From positions 62,001 through 126,000 of the forward strand of contig NZ_BFAY01000008.1 in NCBI RefSeq assembly GCF_003112675.1: a DNA stretch of 64,000 nucleotides, written 5' to 3'. Source of the stretch: Leptospira johnsonii. Lineage in GTDB: Bacteria; Spirochaetota; Leptospiria; Leptospirales; Leptospiraceae. Positions 1-9,293 of this stretch are shown here, piece after piece (positions within the stretch are counted from its first letter, which is position 1; each line of letters opens with the position of its first letter). Position numbers and translations under genes: made by a program. Below the pieces are notes generated by a model. That model saw only the letters and a program-made list of their open reading frames with translations, was not told the origin of the DNA and ran no database searches.

Positions 1-133
1 CCTATAATTTTCTATAAATTGGACAATTGTGCAGAGCTTGGAAAGAAAAAGGACACACTCTGTTATCCGAATAGACAACAGAGTAAAACTTTCGAGGCGG
101 TTTTATACGGGCGTCGTGATTGAAATTACGTTT
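1..133. other. Non-coding window edge
   Basis: AT-rich sequence with no supportable gene. It lies downstream of the minus-strand ORF that ends at 134 and may hold that gene's terminator, but I see no convincing stem followed by a T run. Confidence 0.4.
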
Positions 134-802
134 TTAGGATAAAATAGTAACGGCAGTGTTTTGATCTAAAACGCAGTAACACAAGTAAGGTTGAGAATGA
201 GCTAAAATTGCCTGTTCTATGGTTCTAAAAAATTCCGACCAGGGTGCATCAGTCCAAGTTGAGTTCAAAACAGTGCAACCTGCACTAGCCATTTCTACAA
301 ATTTGGAAGTGCTACTTTTGGCATGGATATCGATCGCAAAAAAACCGGCCTGAGTCACAGAGATAGATTCATCCTTCCACTTAAACCATGGTTTACCATT
401 TTGATGAGGAACATATCTATTAACAGTGACTTGCGCATATTGGTTCAAAGCCTTATGCCCTCGATGCATACCTAACTTATATTTATAAATTCCTTCCACA
501 ATCCGCGCTGTTCCAGCTGGATTCATTGGCTGATTCAACCAATAACGGCCCGGATCTATCGTGCAGGCGTATATTTTAAATTCCAAAGATTTATTCACGG
601 TCCGTATCAAAAAGAGAGCATCATTGTATTCGTTGATGTTATCGTTATTCGTCTTTACAATGCCATCCTTAAAATCGATACCTCTTATGCCGAAGAGTAC
701 CCAACGATCATAAAGTAGGCCGTATTTTTTAGAGCCGTATGCCATAAGACGTTTTACGAATTTCTTCGTATCCATTGTGCCTCGTTTACGCAAGATCGGC
801 AT
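134..802 (-). CDS. Hypothetical protein with H...SAGC motif
   Basis: A 222-residue protein that I do not recognise by name. It has no signal peptide and no membrane segment. The central and C-terminal part contains an IDIH motif (His160) followed 13 residues later by SAGC (Ser173 to Cys176), plus an earlier HRGH (113-116). A His followed by S-x-G-C is reminiscent of the L,D-transpeptidase (YkuD) active site and of phage or toxin-associated domains ending in SAGCQV; this is a visual resemblance, not a family assignment. The ATG at 802 has an AGGGG-like ribosome site 7 bases upstream. A second ATG at 775 (residue 10) also has GAGG close by, so the start could be either. It stands alone on this strand, with nothing informative beside it. 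Confidence 0.55.
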   Translation of the reverse strand: MPILRKRGTMDTKKFVKRLMAYGSKKYGLLYDRWVLFGIRGIDFKDGIVKTNNDNINEYNDALFLIRTVNKSLEFKIYACTIDPGRYWLNQPMNPAGTARIVEGIYKYKLGMHRGHKALNQYAQVTVNRYVPHQNGKPWFKWKDESISVTQAGFFAIDIHAKSSTSKFVEMASAGCTVLNSTWTDAPWSEFFRTIEQAILAHSQPYLCYCVLDQNTAVTILS

Positions 803-978
803 GTAAATTCCCCTAAGAGCGTTGCGCTCAAATCAACTGTAATGGCGCAAAATAATTCTTCCTCGAATATCGTGTCAACCAAGATCCATTATATTTCTCT
901 TTTAAACGAATATAATTGGCTCAAAAGACAAATCTCGAAAAATCATTGTCTTTCACCCTTAGATAATAAAATCCCTTC

Positions 979-1680
979 ATGCGCCTTCAACTTTCCTCAG
1001 CGTTCCTGCTCCTACTTGCGTTTTCCCTTTTCCCAAAAACATCCGAACCGGCGGATCCTTGCTCCAAGATCAAAAGTAAAAACGATCAGAAAAAATGTTA
1101 TTCCAAAGAATACCAAGCCGCAGACAAAGAATTGAATGTGACTTATAAAAAGATAAGAGAAGCTCTCTCTGATTCTGAGAAAGAAGATTTAAAAAAACTA
1201 CAAGTTCTTTGGATCGGATACAGGGATGGAATTTGTGAAGGTCCGATGTATTCTTCGGATGAATCGGGTATCGAAACGATCGCCTGCAAAACAGAGACTA
1301 CTGCAGAAAGAACAAAATATTTAAATCATGTTTGGAAATTCGGCACTGCATCTAAAGAAGGACTTGGCTCCTATACGGATGGTTTCGGGGGAAGTTTAAG
1401 ACTATTCCGAGATAAATCGAGTAAGAACATCCAATTTTCCTTTGAGGTTGTCAGAGGTCCTATTGCTCATCTGGGAGAAGTAAGTGGAAACTGGACTCCA
1501 GTTAAAGAAGGTAAATGGAACTGGGCTTCTACAGAAGGTTGTAAAGCAGAAGATCCGGACTGCTGCTTGTTGGAATTCCAATATTCACAAAATAGGATAG
1601 AGGTCGAAGAGGTGTCTTGTTCGGCGTATCACGGAGCGAGAGCTTACTTCGGCGGAAGTTATAGATATGAATTTAAGTGA
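979..1680 (+). CDS. Secreted LprI/DUF1311-like protein
   Basis: A 233-residue exported protein. Residues 1-25 form a hydrophobic signal peptide without a lipobox cysteine, so it is probably soluble in the periplasm or secreted. Residues about 28-117 resemble the lysozyme-inhibitor LprI N-terminal domain (DUF1311). The fit rests on four cysteines (28, 40, 86, 103), the C-Y-x-x-E-Y-x-x-A-D-K-E-L-N segment and a later W-x-x-Y-R-D-x-x-C. LprI in mycobacteria inhibits lysozyme, but many members are uncharacterised. Residues 120-233 form a separate, probably beta-rich C-terminal domain with its own cysteines that I do not recognise. The ribosome site is weak. The gene appears monocistronic. Confidence 0.65.
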   Translation: MRLQLSSAFLLLLAFSLFPKTSEPADPCSKIKSKNDQKKCYSKEYQAADKELNVTYKKIREALSDSEKEDLKKLQVLWIGYRDGICEGPMYSSDESGIETIACKTETTAERTKYLNHVWKFGTASKEGLGSYTDGFGGSLRLFRDKSSKNIQFSFEVVRGPIAHLGEVSGNWTPVKEGKWNWASTEGCKAEDPDCCLLEFQYSQNRIEVEEVSCSAYHGARAYFGGSYRYEFK

Positions 1681-1974
1681 ATAAAGTAGAGCGCCTAACA
1701 GTTTGCCTTCGAACTAAAATCATGGACTGTTCTTTATTCTTTAGAAGTTTCTTATATATGAATTATATATAAGTTATTTATAACGGATGTATCCTCTACG
1801 TTCATTCATTAGTATTTTGTATTTCTACATGTTGTCACACTCGTATTTTTAGTTTCTTCTTGCTCTGCATGTGCAGCTCCAATATATTCGCCGCTGTTTG
1901 GAAAATTTTTGTAATCAGTTTACAAAAATTATTTCGAACGAACTTACAGATGAAAAAAATATTTGGAGATCCCT
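1681..1974. other. Intergenic region with AT-rich inverted repeat
   Basis: 294 bases without a convincing gene. It contains a perfect inverted repeat at 1751-1773 with 9-base arms CTTATATAT and ATATATAAG around a 5-base spacer. This could be an operator or a weak hairpin. The rest is AT-rich and could hold the promoter of the LNS2 phosphatase gene; no single -35/-10 pair stands out. Confidence 0.4.
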
Positions 1975-2937
1975 ATGCGATTCTTTTTGTTAGCCTTGTG
2001 CTTAAGTGCGTTCTCAGTTGGCCTTTGGGCGGATTGTCCGGACTACACTACTCCTTCTAACCCTCCCAGTTTTTCGAAACCTACCAAAAGAAATTTCCGT
2101 AATTTCGGGAATACAATTTTAGCCGGTCTTTATGTGCCTTATCATATGGTTTATGATACGATCGTAAAATCAGGTTCGAACGCGACTATGGTTGGTAAAT
2201 TCGATTATGATGCGGTATTTCACAAGGATTTGGAAGGTGAATACATTCACGTTTATATCTACGGAACAGCAATGAGCGGCTGGACCTACGTGGGACGTTA
2301 CACGACGAACGGTGATGGCAAGATTACTGCAAACTTGGGAGTCCGTGCAACTGGCGATTATATAGTTCGCATGGTGGTAGAAGGTGATCTTTCTAGTGCG
2401 GACGGTTATTTGACTGTGGCTGATCCAGGTCGCCAAACCGTTTTATTCGATGTGGACGGAACCTTGACCACAAATGATTTCGAAGCCCTTGCAGATTATG
2501 CAGGTATCAAAATTGCCGACGCATATTATTACGCTCCGGAAACTGTGAATGCATATCGTAATAAAGGTTATCAGGTCGTTTATTTGACCGGTCGTCCTTA
2601 TTGGAATACCAAAGATACTCGCGAATGGTTTCCTAACAAAGGAATGAAATCTTGGCATTACCATCCTAGTTCCGATTATTTAGGTGCGAATGTTCAGGGT
2701 TACAAAACGGATTATATCAACTATTTGCGTAATACCGTTGGCTTGGATATTATCCGCGCTTATGGAAATGCGACTACTGATATCGCAGCTTATGCAGCGA
2801 GTGGTATTCCAAAATCGGATACATGGATCATAGGAGAAAATGCAGGTAAAGAAGGAACACAGTCCATCACTGGGAACTATTCACTTCATTACAATACTGT
2901 AGTTGCAAGTACTCCTCAATCTGCTTCCTGCCAGTAG
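1975..2937 (+). CDS. Secreted LNS2/lipin-type HAD phosphatase
   Basis: A 320-residue exported protein. A signal peptide (about residues 1-19) is followed by a mostly beta region (about 60-150), then a HAD-type catalytic domain. The nucleophile motif is FDVDGTLT with Asp159 and Asp161, and the second motif is VYLTGRP with Thr205. This arrangement matches the LNS2 domain of lipin/Ned1/Smp2 phosphatidate phosphatases, which remove phosphate from phosphatidic acid, so a periplasmic lipid or phospho-ester phosphatase is the natural inference. The start is placed at the ATG at 1975 because GGAG lies 7 bases upstream; an in-frame TTG at 1963 overlaps that site. It is followed by a hairpin at 2954-2979. 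Confidence 0.75.
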   Translation: MRFFLLALCLSAFSVGLWADCPDYTTPSNPPSFSKPTKRNFRNFGNTILAGLYVPYHMVYDTIVKSGSNATMVGKFDYDAVFHKDLEGEYIHVYIYGTAMSGWTYVGRYTTNGDGKITANLGVRATGDYIVRMVVEGDLSSADGYLTVADPGRQTVLFDVDGTLTTNDFEALADYAGIKIADAYYYAPETVNAYRNKGYQVVYLTGRPYWNTKDTREWFPNKGMKSWHYHPSSDYLGANVQGYKTDYINYLRNTVGLDIIRAYGNATTDIAAYAASGIPKSDTWIIGENAGKEGTQSITGNYSLHYNTVVASTPQSASCQ

Positions 2938-2953
2938 AAATTTGTTAGAATAC

Positions 2954-2979
2954 GAAATGCCTTTTTAGGAAGGCATTTC
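2954..2979 (+). terminator. Hairpin downstream of LNS2 phosphatase
   Basis: Perfect inverted repeat with arms GAAATGCCTT and AAGGCATTTC around a 6-base loop, directly after the phosphatase gene. The T tract after the stem is short, so it may be a weak intrinsic terminator. Confidence 0.55.
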
Positions 2980-3096
2980 TAAGAATAATTTTAGAGAAAC
3001 ATAAACTAAAATTGAGATCCCAAGTTCTAAAACTTCTATCCAAATCCAGCCAATCTTTCATGGAAGTTTGGTTTTGGCCATTGGTGAAAAAACAAT

Positions 3097-4683
3097 CTAT
3101 GTAGATCCTTCTTCAGAAGAGTCTGGTAAAATCGATTTTCTGAATTCTTGGGGGGTCAATCCTGTATGTTTTTTAAAAGAATCATAGAAAGATGATTTGG
3201 ATTGGAAACCCACCGAAAATGCAAGATCCAATATATTTGTAGAAGGATCGTTTAAGATAATTCGTTTCGCCTCTTCTATCCTATACTTCTTAAGCAGATC
3301 CGGAAAAGAAATATTCAAGACTTGGTTCAAAAGTTCGGAAACCTGATGCACAGATAATCCCAAAACCGCCGCGAGATCGCTGATCCTCAATTCTTCCTCC
3401 AAATAGATCTTGTCCTCATCCAGAAGTTTATTCAATCGAGCCAGGGTAACTTCTACATTGATACCTAGAATGGTGGATTTTTTCTTTGTAGATAGATCGG
3501 AAGCTGTCTTGTCGGTTTGGAAGTTCCTAAGTTCTTCCCTTCTTAAAAAAACCTCATGTTCCAATTCTCGAATTCTAGTCCGGACGGAGCGGCTAGTTAA
3601 AAATATATTTATTGGAACGAAGAACGCTATAAAGAATAAGAAACTTTTGCCATCGAATGAGAAGAAAGCTCGATAGGAAATGATATTTAATATCTCTATC
3701 AGGAGCAAGGAGAACATACTGGCTACGAACCAACGAGTTTGGATCGTCTTTTGTTTTGTAGCAATGAGGCTGAGAACGATCGCAGTCATCGTCACTGCTA
3801 AGTAAAAAACGGTAAAGGAGCGAGAAACGAACTGCCTCGGAAACTGAGTAAAACTCAAGGCGATCATGATTGCAGTGATAATCGATACGGTATTATAAAA
3901 GTACCAAACCGGTTTGAAATTCTGTTTGATCTTGAGAAAATGCGAGACCCAAAGGATACCCGAAATGATGAGATAGCCGATTAGGATCTTCTTCCCTAAA
4001 GAAAGTGGAAACCCAAATCCAGGAAAAACATACCTAGATCCTATCCCCGAAACGAATAGGAATGTTAACCCCATCCCAAAAGAGAATAAGATCTGATACA
4101 AGATCCATTTGGAACGAAGACGAATATAGGAATTGATTAGATACGCGATCTGAACGATCACAAGCGCAAGAATTGAGAATACGATCCCTGAATATACAGT
4201 TGAAATGGAATATAGTTCTTCCGCACTCACCAGGCGGACCTCTGAGAAGATATAATTCCTAGACTGGATCCTTACATTGATCTCCGAACTATTCTCCAAG
4301 AATTTTCTAAGCGGAAAAACAGGGAATATACCTGGGACTAGCCATTCGTTGACCGGATGGGCAAAACCAGCCTGCAGGCAGTTGTTCTTGAGATCGCATA
4401 CTTGAACAGAATCCAAATGGCTCCAAGGAAAGATCAAAAATTCGGTCTTGGATTCCTCTGGCAAATTGCCGATCCGAAAGCGAAGATCAATCGGTTCTGG
4501 ATAAAATCCCCAATCCAGGACCACTGAAAAATCATCGATCTGCTTCCAATGGGTTTGGTCCGAGTCCAGGATCCGTAGATGCCCTGCTCGATTCTCATTC
4601 CCTTGGGCATAGACGCCCTGAAAAACGATTCCGAAAACCAGGGTACAAAGGAGGAATATATTCATTCTAGACGCTTTGATCAT
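3097..4683 (-). CDS. Membrane 7TM-DISM sensor with AraC-type DNA-binding domain
   Basis: A 528-residue one-component sensor-regulator. It has an N-terminal signal peptide (cleavage near residue 26) and an extracytoplasmic beta-rich domain resembling 7TMR-DISM extracellular domains (about 30-150). A block of about seven membrane segments (roughly 155-360) follows, then a linker and a C-terminal AraC-family helix-turn-helix (about 415-520). Signature pieces are the ISDLAAVLGLS helix and the SVGFQSKSSFYDSFKKHTG segment. Such proteins sense a ligand outside the membrane and bind DNA directly. The gene diverges from the RND efflux operon starting at 4760/4834 across about 80-150 bases, so control of that pump is the obvious hypothesis. 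Confidence 0.85.
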   Translation of the reverse strand: MIKASRMNIFLLCTLVFGIVFQGVYAQGNENRAGHLRILDSDQTHWKQIDDFSVVLDWGFYPEPIDLRFRIGNLPEESKTEFLIFPWSHLDSVQVCDLKNNCLQAGFAHPVNEWLVPGIFPVFPLRKFLENSSEINVRIQSRNYIFSEVRLVSAEELYSISTVYSGIVFSILALVIVQIAYLINSYIRLRSKWILYQILFSFGMGLTFLFVSGIGSRYVFPGFGFPLSLGKKILIGYLIISGILWVSHFLKIKQNFKPVWYFYNTVSIITAIMIALSFTQFPRQFVSRSFTVFYLAVTMTAIVLSLIATKQKTIQTRWFVASMFSLLLIEILNIISYRAFFSFDGKSFLFFIAFFVPINIFLTSRSVRTRIRELEHEVFLRREELRNFQTDKTASDLSTKKKSTILGINVEVTLARLNKLLDEDKIYLEEELRISDLAAVLGLSVHQVSELLNQVLNISFPDLLKKYRIEEAKRIILNDPSTNILDLAFSVGFQSKSSFYDSFKKHTGLTPQEFRKSILPDSSEEGST

Positions 4684-4759
4684 TTAAAACTCAGTCCAAA
4701 CTTATAAACCGGGACGATTTTCCTCATCCTAAATGCTACTAATATACGAGGGAAATAAA

Positions 4760-4837
4760 ATGAAACAAAAAACAAACCCCACTTTCAACATTCATCTGCA
4801 AGCAAGATCAATCTTCTGCGGAGATTTACTCAAATGA
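4760..4837 (+). CDS. 25-residue leader ORF coupled to the efflux operon
   Basis: A short ORF of 25 codons plus stop. Its ATG is preceded by GAGGG at a normal distance, a better ribosome site than that of the pump gene. Its TGA stop overlaps the ATG of the RND permease as ATGA (4834-4837), so translation is likely coupled. The peptide is polar and basic with one cysteine (residue 20) and no membrane segment or signal peptide. It could be a regulatory leader peptide or simply a coupling cistron; no homologue is known to me. Whether it is made is unproven. Confidence 0.45.
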   Translation: MKQKTNPTFNIHLQARSIFCGDLLK

Positions 4838-7800
4838 ATGAAATCGTACTCATTGCACTTAAGAGGCCTTATACTTTCGTAGTCCTCGCTATCCTAATTC
4901 TATTATTCGGAATACAATCCATTTTCAAAGCCCCTACGGATGTTTTTCCAAACATCAAGATACCGGTCATTTCGGTCGTATGGGGATACCAAGGAATGCT
5001 TCCTGCGGATGTTGCAGGAAGGATCACCTACTTTTTCGAAAGAGCCTTAACGAGTACTGTAGAAGGGATCAAAAGTATTAATAGCAGATCCTATTACGGA
5101 AGTAGCATTATCAATATTGAACTCCAACCTGATACTGATCTTGCAGGTGCCGAAGCGGAGGTGGCTGCGATTTCGCAGACAGTAGTCACATCTTTGCCCC
5201 CGGATATTTCTCCGCCCATGATCATGCGGCTTGAGGCATCTTCTGTTCCGGTTGCAATGCTCCAAGTCACATCGGAGAAGATGACTCCTGCGGAACTCTA
5301 TAATCTCGCGTTCATGAGGATCCGTTCTCTACTCGTTACCATTCCAGGCGCAATTATTCCTCAGCCTTATGGAGGAACTCCCATGCAACTATTGGTCTCT
5401 CTGGATAAGCAAAAACTTTTATCTAGGAACCTATCGCCTATGGATGTATTCAAGGCGTTCAACGAGCAAAGCGCAGTATTGCCTGCGGGAGACCAAAAGA
5501 TCGGCAAGACCGACTGGATGGTAATGACAAATGCAATCCCTCTCCAAGTAGAAGATTTTAATAATATTCCTATCAAACGTGTCGGGAATAGCACCTTCTT
5601 CATGAGGGACGTAGCAAGTGTTGCATTAGGCGGCCCTCCTCAATTGAATTCTGTGCTGGTGGATGGAAAACAATCCGTCTTGATCGTTGTGATGAAAAGT
5701 GGTGATGCATCCACATTGGATGTAGTCGACGGAATACGAAAGACCATGCCTAGGATCAAACAGATCGCTCCAGACGACGTAGAGATTAAATTATTAAACG
5801 ATGCTTCCATATTCGTTAAAGATTCTATAGAAAACGTTGTCCATGAAATGGTATTGGCCGCGGCTCTTACTGGACTCGTTGTATTACTCTTTTTAGGCTC
5901 TTGGAGAGCGACTACGATCATCGCTACTTCTATACCTCTTTCTCTTTTGAGTTCCATCATCGGGCTTCACTTGATAGGACAATCCATCAATGTCATGACC
6001 TTAGGAGGTCTTGCCTTAGCAGTAGGTATTCTTGTGGATGATGCCACCGTGATGATCGAGAATATAGATACTCATATCGAAATGGGAAAACCGTTAGAGC
6101 AGGCGATCATCGATGCTGCGAATGAGATTGTAATTCCCACATTTGTAGCCACTCTCGCAATCGTAATCGTTTGGTTCCCTCTATTTGAACTAAGTGGGGT
6201 TTCCGGCTGGTTATTCAAGCCTATGGCAGAAGCGGTAGCATTCGCGATGATTGCTTCTTTCATTCTCTCCAGGACCCTTGTTCCGACCATGGCGAAGTAT
6301 ATGTTAACCGCTCACCATTCTCCGGAGCATAAACAAAATGGATCTCGTTCCAAGGCGTCAGCAAAACATAATATAGAGAATCTTCTTCCTAAGAAAAAGA
6401 ACTCTCGTTTTGCATTTCTTGCAGAATGGATCGAATTTTTAAAACGTTTTCAGAAAAAATTCGAACACGAGTTCAATGAATTCAGAGAACGTTATTATAT
6501 TCTATTACAAAGAGTCGTTGCGGATCGTAAAAGATTTGTGCTCATTTTCTTAAGCATAGCTATTAGCTCCCTTCTATTATTTTATCTGAATGGTAGAGAC
6601 TTCTTCCCCGAGATCAAAGCCGGAACACTCCAAATGCATATGCGTGCACCTTTAGGAACTAGGATAGAGGTTTCAGGAAGGATCGCAACTTTGGTTTCGG
6701 AAGATATTAAAAAGTTACTTCCGGATAAGGTGGAGAGTGTGCTTAGTAACTGCGGTCTTCCGGTAGGACCTCATAACCTTGCGTTCATTCCTACTCCTAC
6801 GATAGGTTCTCAAGATTGCGACTTAACAATTTCCTTAAAGGATGAAGAATCTCCGGTATGGGATTACAGACAGATCCTCAGAAAAGGATTAAGCGAATTG
6901 TATCCAGGAACCATTTTTACTTTCCAGCCTGCGGATTTAACCGCAAAGATCCTGAACTTCGGATCTCCTTCTCCGATCGATATTCAGATCAATGGAATGG
7001 ATCTTGAAAAGAATTTTGAATTCGCTCAAAAACTTCAGGGAAAACTGAGAACCATTCCGGGTGCGGCAGATGTTGTGATCCAACAAACAATGAGCACACC
7101 TACCCTACTCGTTGATGGAAATCGGAGCCTCGGGATCAACGTAGACCTTCCGATGAAAACAGTCGCAGAAAATATGTTACTCGCAACTTCGGGAAGCCAA
7201 CAGATTGACCAAGAGTATTGGATGGATCGTAAGACTGGTCTTTCGTATCAGATCAATATCTATGTGCCTCAACCTCAGATGAGAAGAACAGAAGACTTAC
7301 TCACTGTCCCGATCAATAAAGGAGACTTACAAGATAACTCTGAGAATGGGATCCAACTTTTAGGAAACGTTGCTACAATCACTCCAACCGGCACTCCAGG
7401 TTTAGTGACCCACCAAAACCTTTTACCTCTCATCGACGTATATGTTTCTGCAGAAGGAAGAGATCTCGGAGGGGTCCTTAGTGATGCTCAAAAGATCATG
7501 GACTCTATGAAAAGCCAACTTCCAAGAGGAGCAGCGATAGAGATCCAAGGCCAAGCCGAAACTATGAGAAGTTCGTATATAGAGCTATTAGGCGGGCTAC
7601 TCGTTGCCATCCTTTTGGTTTATCTTTTGATCGTGGTAAATTTCCAGTCCTGGATAGATCCATTCATTATAATCACAGCGTTGCCTGGTGCGTTATCCGG
7701 GATCGCCTGGTCCCTATTTCTAACGCGCACATATATTTCTGTGCCTGCGCTAACAGGAGCGATCATGTGTATGGGAACTGCAACTGCAAACTCCATCTTA

Positions 7801-8082
7801 GTGGTGTCTTATGCAAGGGAAAGGCTGCAAGCTCATGGAGACGCAGTGAAAGCGGCCATTGAAGCCGGTTATGCTCGGATCAGACCGGTGCTTATGACTG
7901 CATCTGCGATGATCATCGGAATGGTGCCTATGTCCATAAGCAATTCTCAAAATGCGCCTTTAGGTCGGGCAGTGATCGGAGGACTTGCTGTTGCTACCTT
8001 CGCTACACTCTTCTTCGTACCTTGTATCTACGCGATCATCTATAATAACCGTGCAAAACTACAGAAGGATAATTCAAAATGA
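4834..8082 (+). CDS. RND multidrug-type efflux permease
   Basis: A 1082-residue inner-membrane proton-driven efflux pump of the AcrB/MdtB/HAE-like RND superfamily. It has the usual duplicated layout of one N-terminal helix, a large periplasmic loop and a helix bundle, repeated. The proton-relay motif in TM4 is visible as VGILVDDATVMIEN. A basic cytoplasmic linker of about 60 residues (around 490-550) separates the two halves. The reading frame overlaps a small leader ORF by ATGA at its start and the adaptor gene by 4 bases at its end. The gene comes first in its operon, before the adaptor, whereas adaptor-first order is more usual. Substrate cannot be told from sequence. Confidence 0.93.
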   Translation: MNEIVLIALKRPYTFVVLAILILLFGIQSIFKAPTDVFPNIKIPVISVVWGYQGMLPADVAGRITYFFERALTSTVEGIKSINSRSYYGSSIINIELQPDTDLAGAEAEVAAISQTVVTSLPPDISPPMIMRLEASSVPVAMLQVTSEKMTPAELYNLAFMRIRSLLVTIPGAIIPQPYGGTPMQLLVSLDKQKLLSRNLSPMDVFKAFNEQSAVLPAGDQKIGKTDWMVMTNAIPLQVEDFNNIPIKRVGNSTFFMRDVASVALGGPPQLNSVLVDGKQSVLIVVMKSGDASTLDVVDGIRKTMPRIKQIAPDDVEIKLLNDASIFVKDSIENVVHEMVLAAALTGLVVLLFLGSWRATTIIATSIPLSLLSSIIGLHLIGQSINVMTLGGLALAVGILVDDATVMIENIDTHIEMGKPLEQAIIDAANEIVIPTFVATLAIVIVWFPLFELSGVSGWLFKPMAEAVAFAMIASFILSRTLVPTMAKYMLTAHHSPEHKQNGSRSKASAKHNIENLLPKKKNSRFAFLAEWIEFLKRFQKKFEHEFNEFRERYYILLQRVVADRKRFVLIFLSIAISSLLLFYLNGRDFFPEIKAGTLQMHMRAPLGTRIEVSGRIATLVSEDIKKLLPDKVESVLSNCGLPVGPHNLAFIPTPTIGSQDCDLTISLKDEESPVWDYRQILRKGLSELYPGTIFTFQPADLTAKILNFGSPSPIDIQINGMDLEKNFEFAQKLQGKLRTIPGAADVVIQQTMSTPTLLVDGNRSLGINVDLPMKTVAENMLLATSGSQQIDQEYWMDRKTGLSYQINIYVPQPQMRRTEDLLTVPINKGDLQDNSENGIQLLGNVATITPTGTPGLVTHQNLLPLIDVYVSAEGRDLGGVLSDAQKIMDSMKSQLPRGAAIEIQGQAETMRSSYIELLGGLLVAILLVYLLIVVNFQSWIDPFIIITALPGALSGIAWSLFLTRTYISVPALTGAIMCMGTATANSILVVSYARERLQAHGDAVKAAIEAGYARIRPVLMTASAMIIGMVPMSISNSQNAPLGRAVIGGLAVATFATLFFVPCIYAIIYNNRAKLQKDNSK

Positions 8083-9293
8083 TTCCAACATTACCTAAAA
8101 AGAAACTTTTAACCTTTTCATCGATCTCATTCGGCGTTATATTTCTCTGCTATATATTCTATCAGCAAATACATAGCGCTGAGGAATTTCGAAAGGAAGC
8201 GCTGGAGGCGTCCATTCCGAACGTTTCCGTAGTAAATCCGCAAGCCCCGAACCCTTTAGAGACGATCACCCTTCCAGGAACAGTCCGCGCCTGGTATGAG
8301 GCGGTGATCTACGCACAAGCCTCTGGTTACGTGAAAATGTGGTATAAAGACTATGGAGCAGAAGTGAAAGAAGGTGACGTACTAGCAAGGATCAAAGTCC
8401 CAGCCTTGGATGCGGAATATGCGCAAGCAGAAGCGGATCTAGATTCTCAAAAAGCAAAATACAAACTGGCAGCGGTTACCGCAGACAGATATCTATCATT
8501 AAGAAGTTCTCATGCAGTTTCAGAACAGTCCATATCTGTGGCAGTAGCCGATAAAAATTCGGAAGAAGCTAAACTGAAATCCGCAGAAAAGAATGTGGAT
8601 AAGTATAAGGCTAAGATCAATTTTAAGACGATAGTCGCTCCTTTTAACGGTGTAGTGATACAGAGAAATATCAACGTAGGTGATTATGTAAGTCAAGAAG
8701 GGAATGTAGATGATAGCAAAAGCCCTTCGAATCTATTTACAGTAGCAGACATTCATAGAATGCGTTTATTCGTTTCTGTTCCCGGAACTTTTGCATACTT
8801 GCTTAAACCGGGATTAACCGCAGAACTCACTGTGCAACAATTCCCGAATCGAAAATTTGTAGCAAACTTCCTTACAATGTCTAAAGGTTTCGATCTGAAT
8901 ATGAGAACTGTAGTGGCGGAATTCACGATCGAAAATAAGGACAGAACCCTATGGCCTGGTTCCTTTGCACAAGTGACTCTTACTGCTCCTGTTAAAAAGG
9001 ATCTTCTGACAATACCTTCCAGCTCTTTGGTTTTCGATGAAAATGGCACTCAAGTTGCAACGGTCACTGAAAATAATAAGATCCATTTCAAACCGATCAC
9101 TGTGAATAAGATCATAGATTCTATTATAGAAGTACGAGATGGAGTTAGTGCAAGCGATAGAATTGTGAACAACCCTTCTGCTTCTTTACTAGAAGGTGAC
9201 GAAGTAAGAGTAGTCGAACCAAGAATGGGATATTCGGATACAAACATCTCCAAAAAAGAAAACTCAAATCATCAGCCAGTAGCATCCAAATGA
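8079..9293 (+). CDS. RND efflux membrane-fusion (adaptor) protein
   Basis: A 404-residue periplasmic adaptor linking the RND permease to the outer-membrane factor. An N-terminal membrane anchor (about residues 10-28) is followed by a barrel-sandwich/lipoyl half (around 75-105), an alpha-helical hairpin rich in Ala, Lys and Glu (about 105-180), the second lipoyl half with VAPFNGVVIQRNINVGDYV, and a beta-barrel plus membrane-proximal domain. It overlaps the permease gene and the outer-membrane factor gene by 4 bases on each side (ATGA), so the three are co-translated. The C-terminus is short and polar. Confidence 0.92.
   Translation: MIPTLPKKKLLTFSSISFGVIFLCYIFYQQIHSAEEFRKEALEASIPNVSVVNPQAPNPLETITLPGTVRAWYEAVIYAQASGYVKMWYKDYGAEVKEGDVLARIKVPALDAEYAQAEADLDSQKAKYKLAAVTADRYLSLRSSHAVSEQSISVAVADKNSEEAKLKSAEKNVDKYKAKINFKTIVAPFNGVVIQRNINVGDYVSQEGNVDDSKSPSNLFTVADIHRMRLFVSVPGTFAYLLKPGLTAELTVQQFPNRKFVANFLTMSKGFDLNMRTVVAEFTIENKDRTLWPGSFAQVTLTAPVKKDLLTIPSSSLVFDENGTQVATVTENNKIHFKPITVNKIIDSIIEVRDGVSASDRIVNNPSASLLEGDEVRVVEPRMGYSDTNISKKENSNHQPVASK

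Noticed and set aside
842..1135. 97-codon ORF overlapping the LprI-like gene
   Set aside because: Out of frame with the supported gene, unusual composition, no signal or motif.
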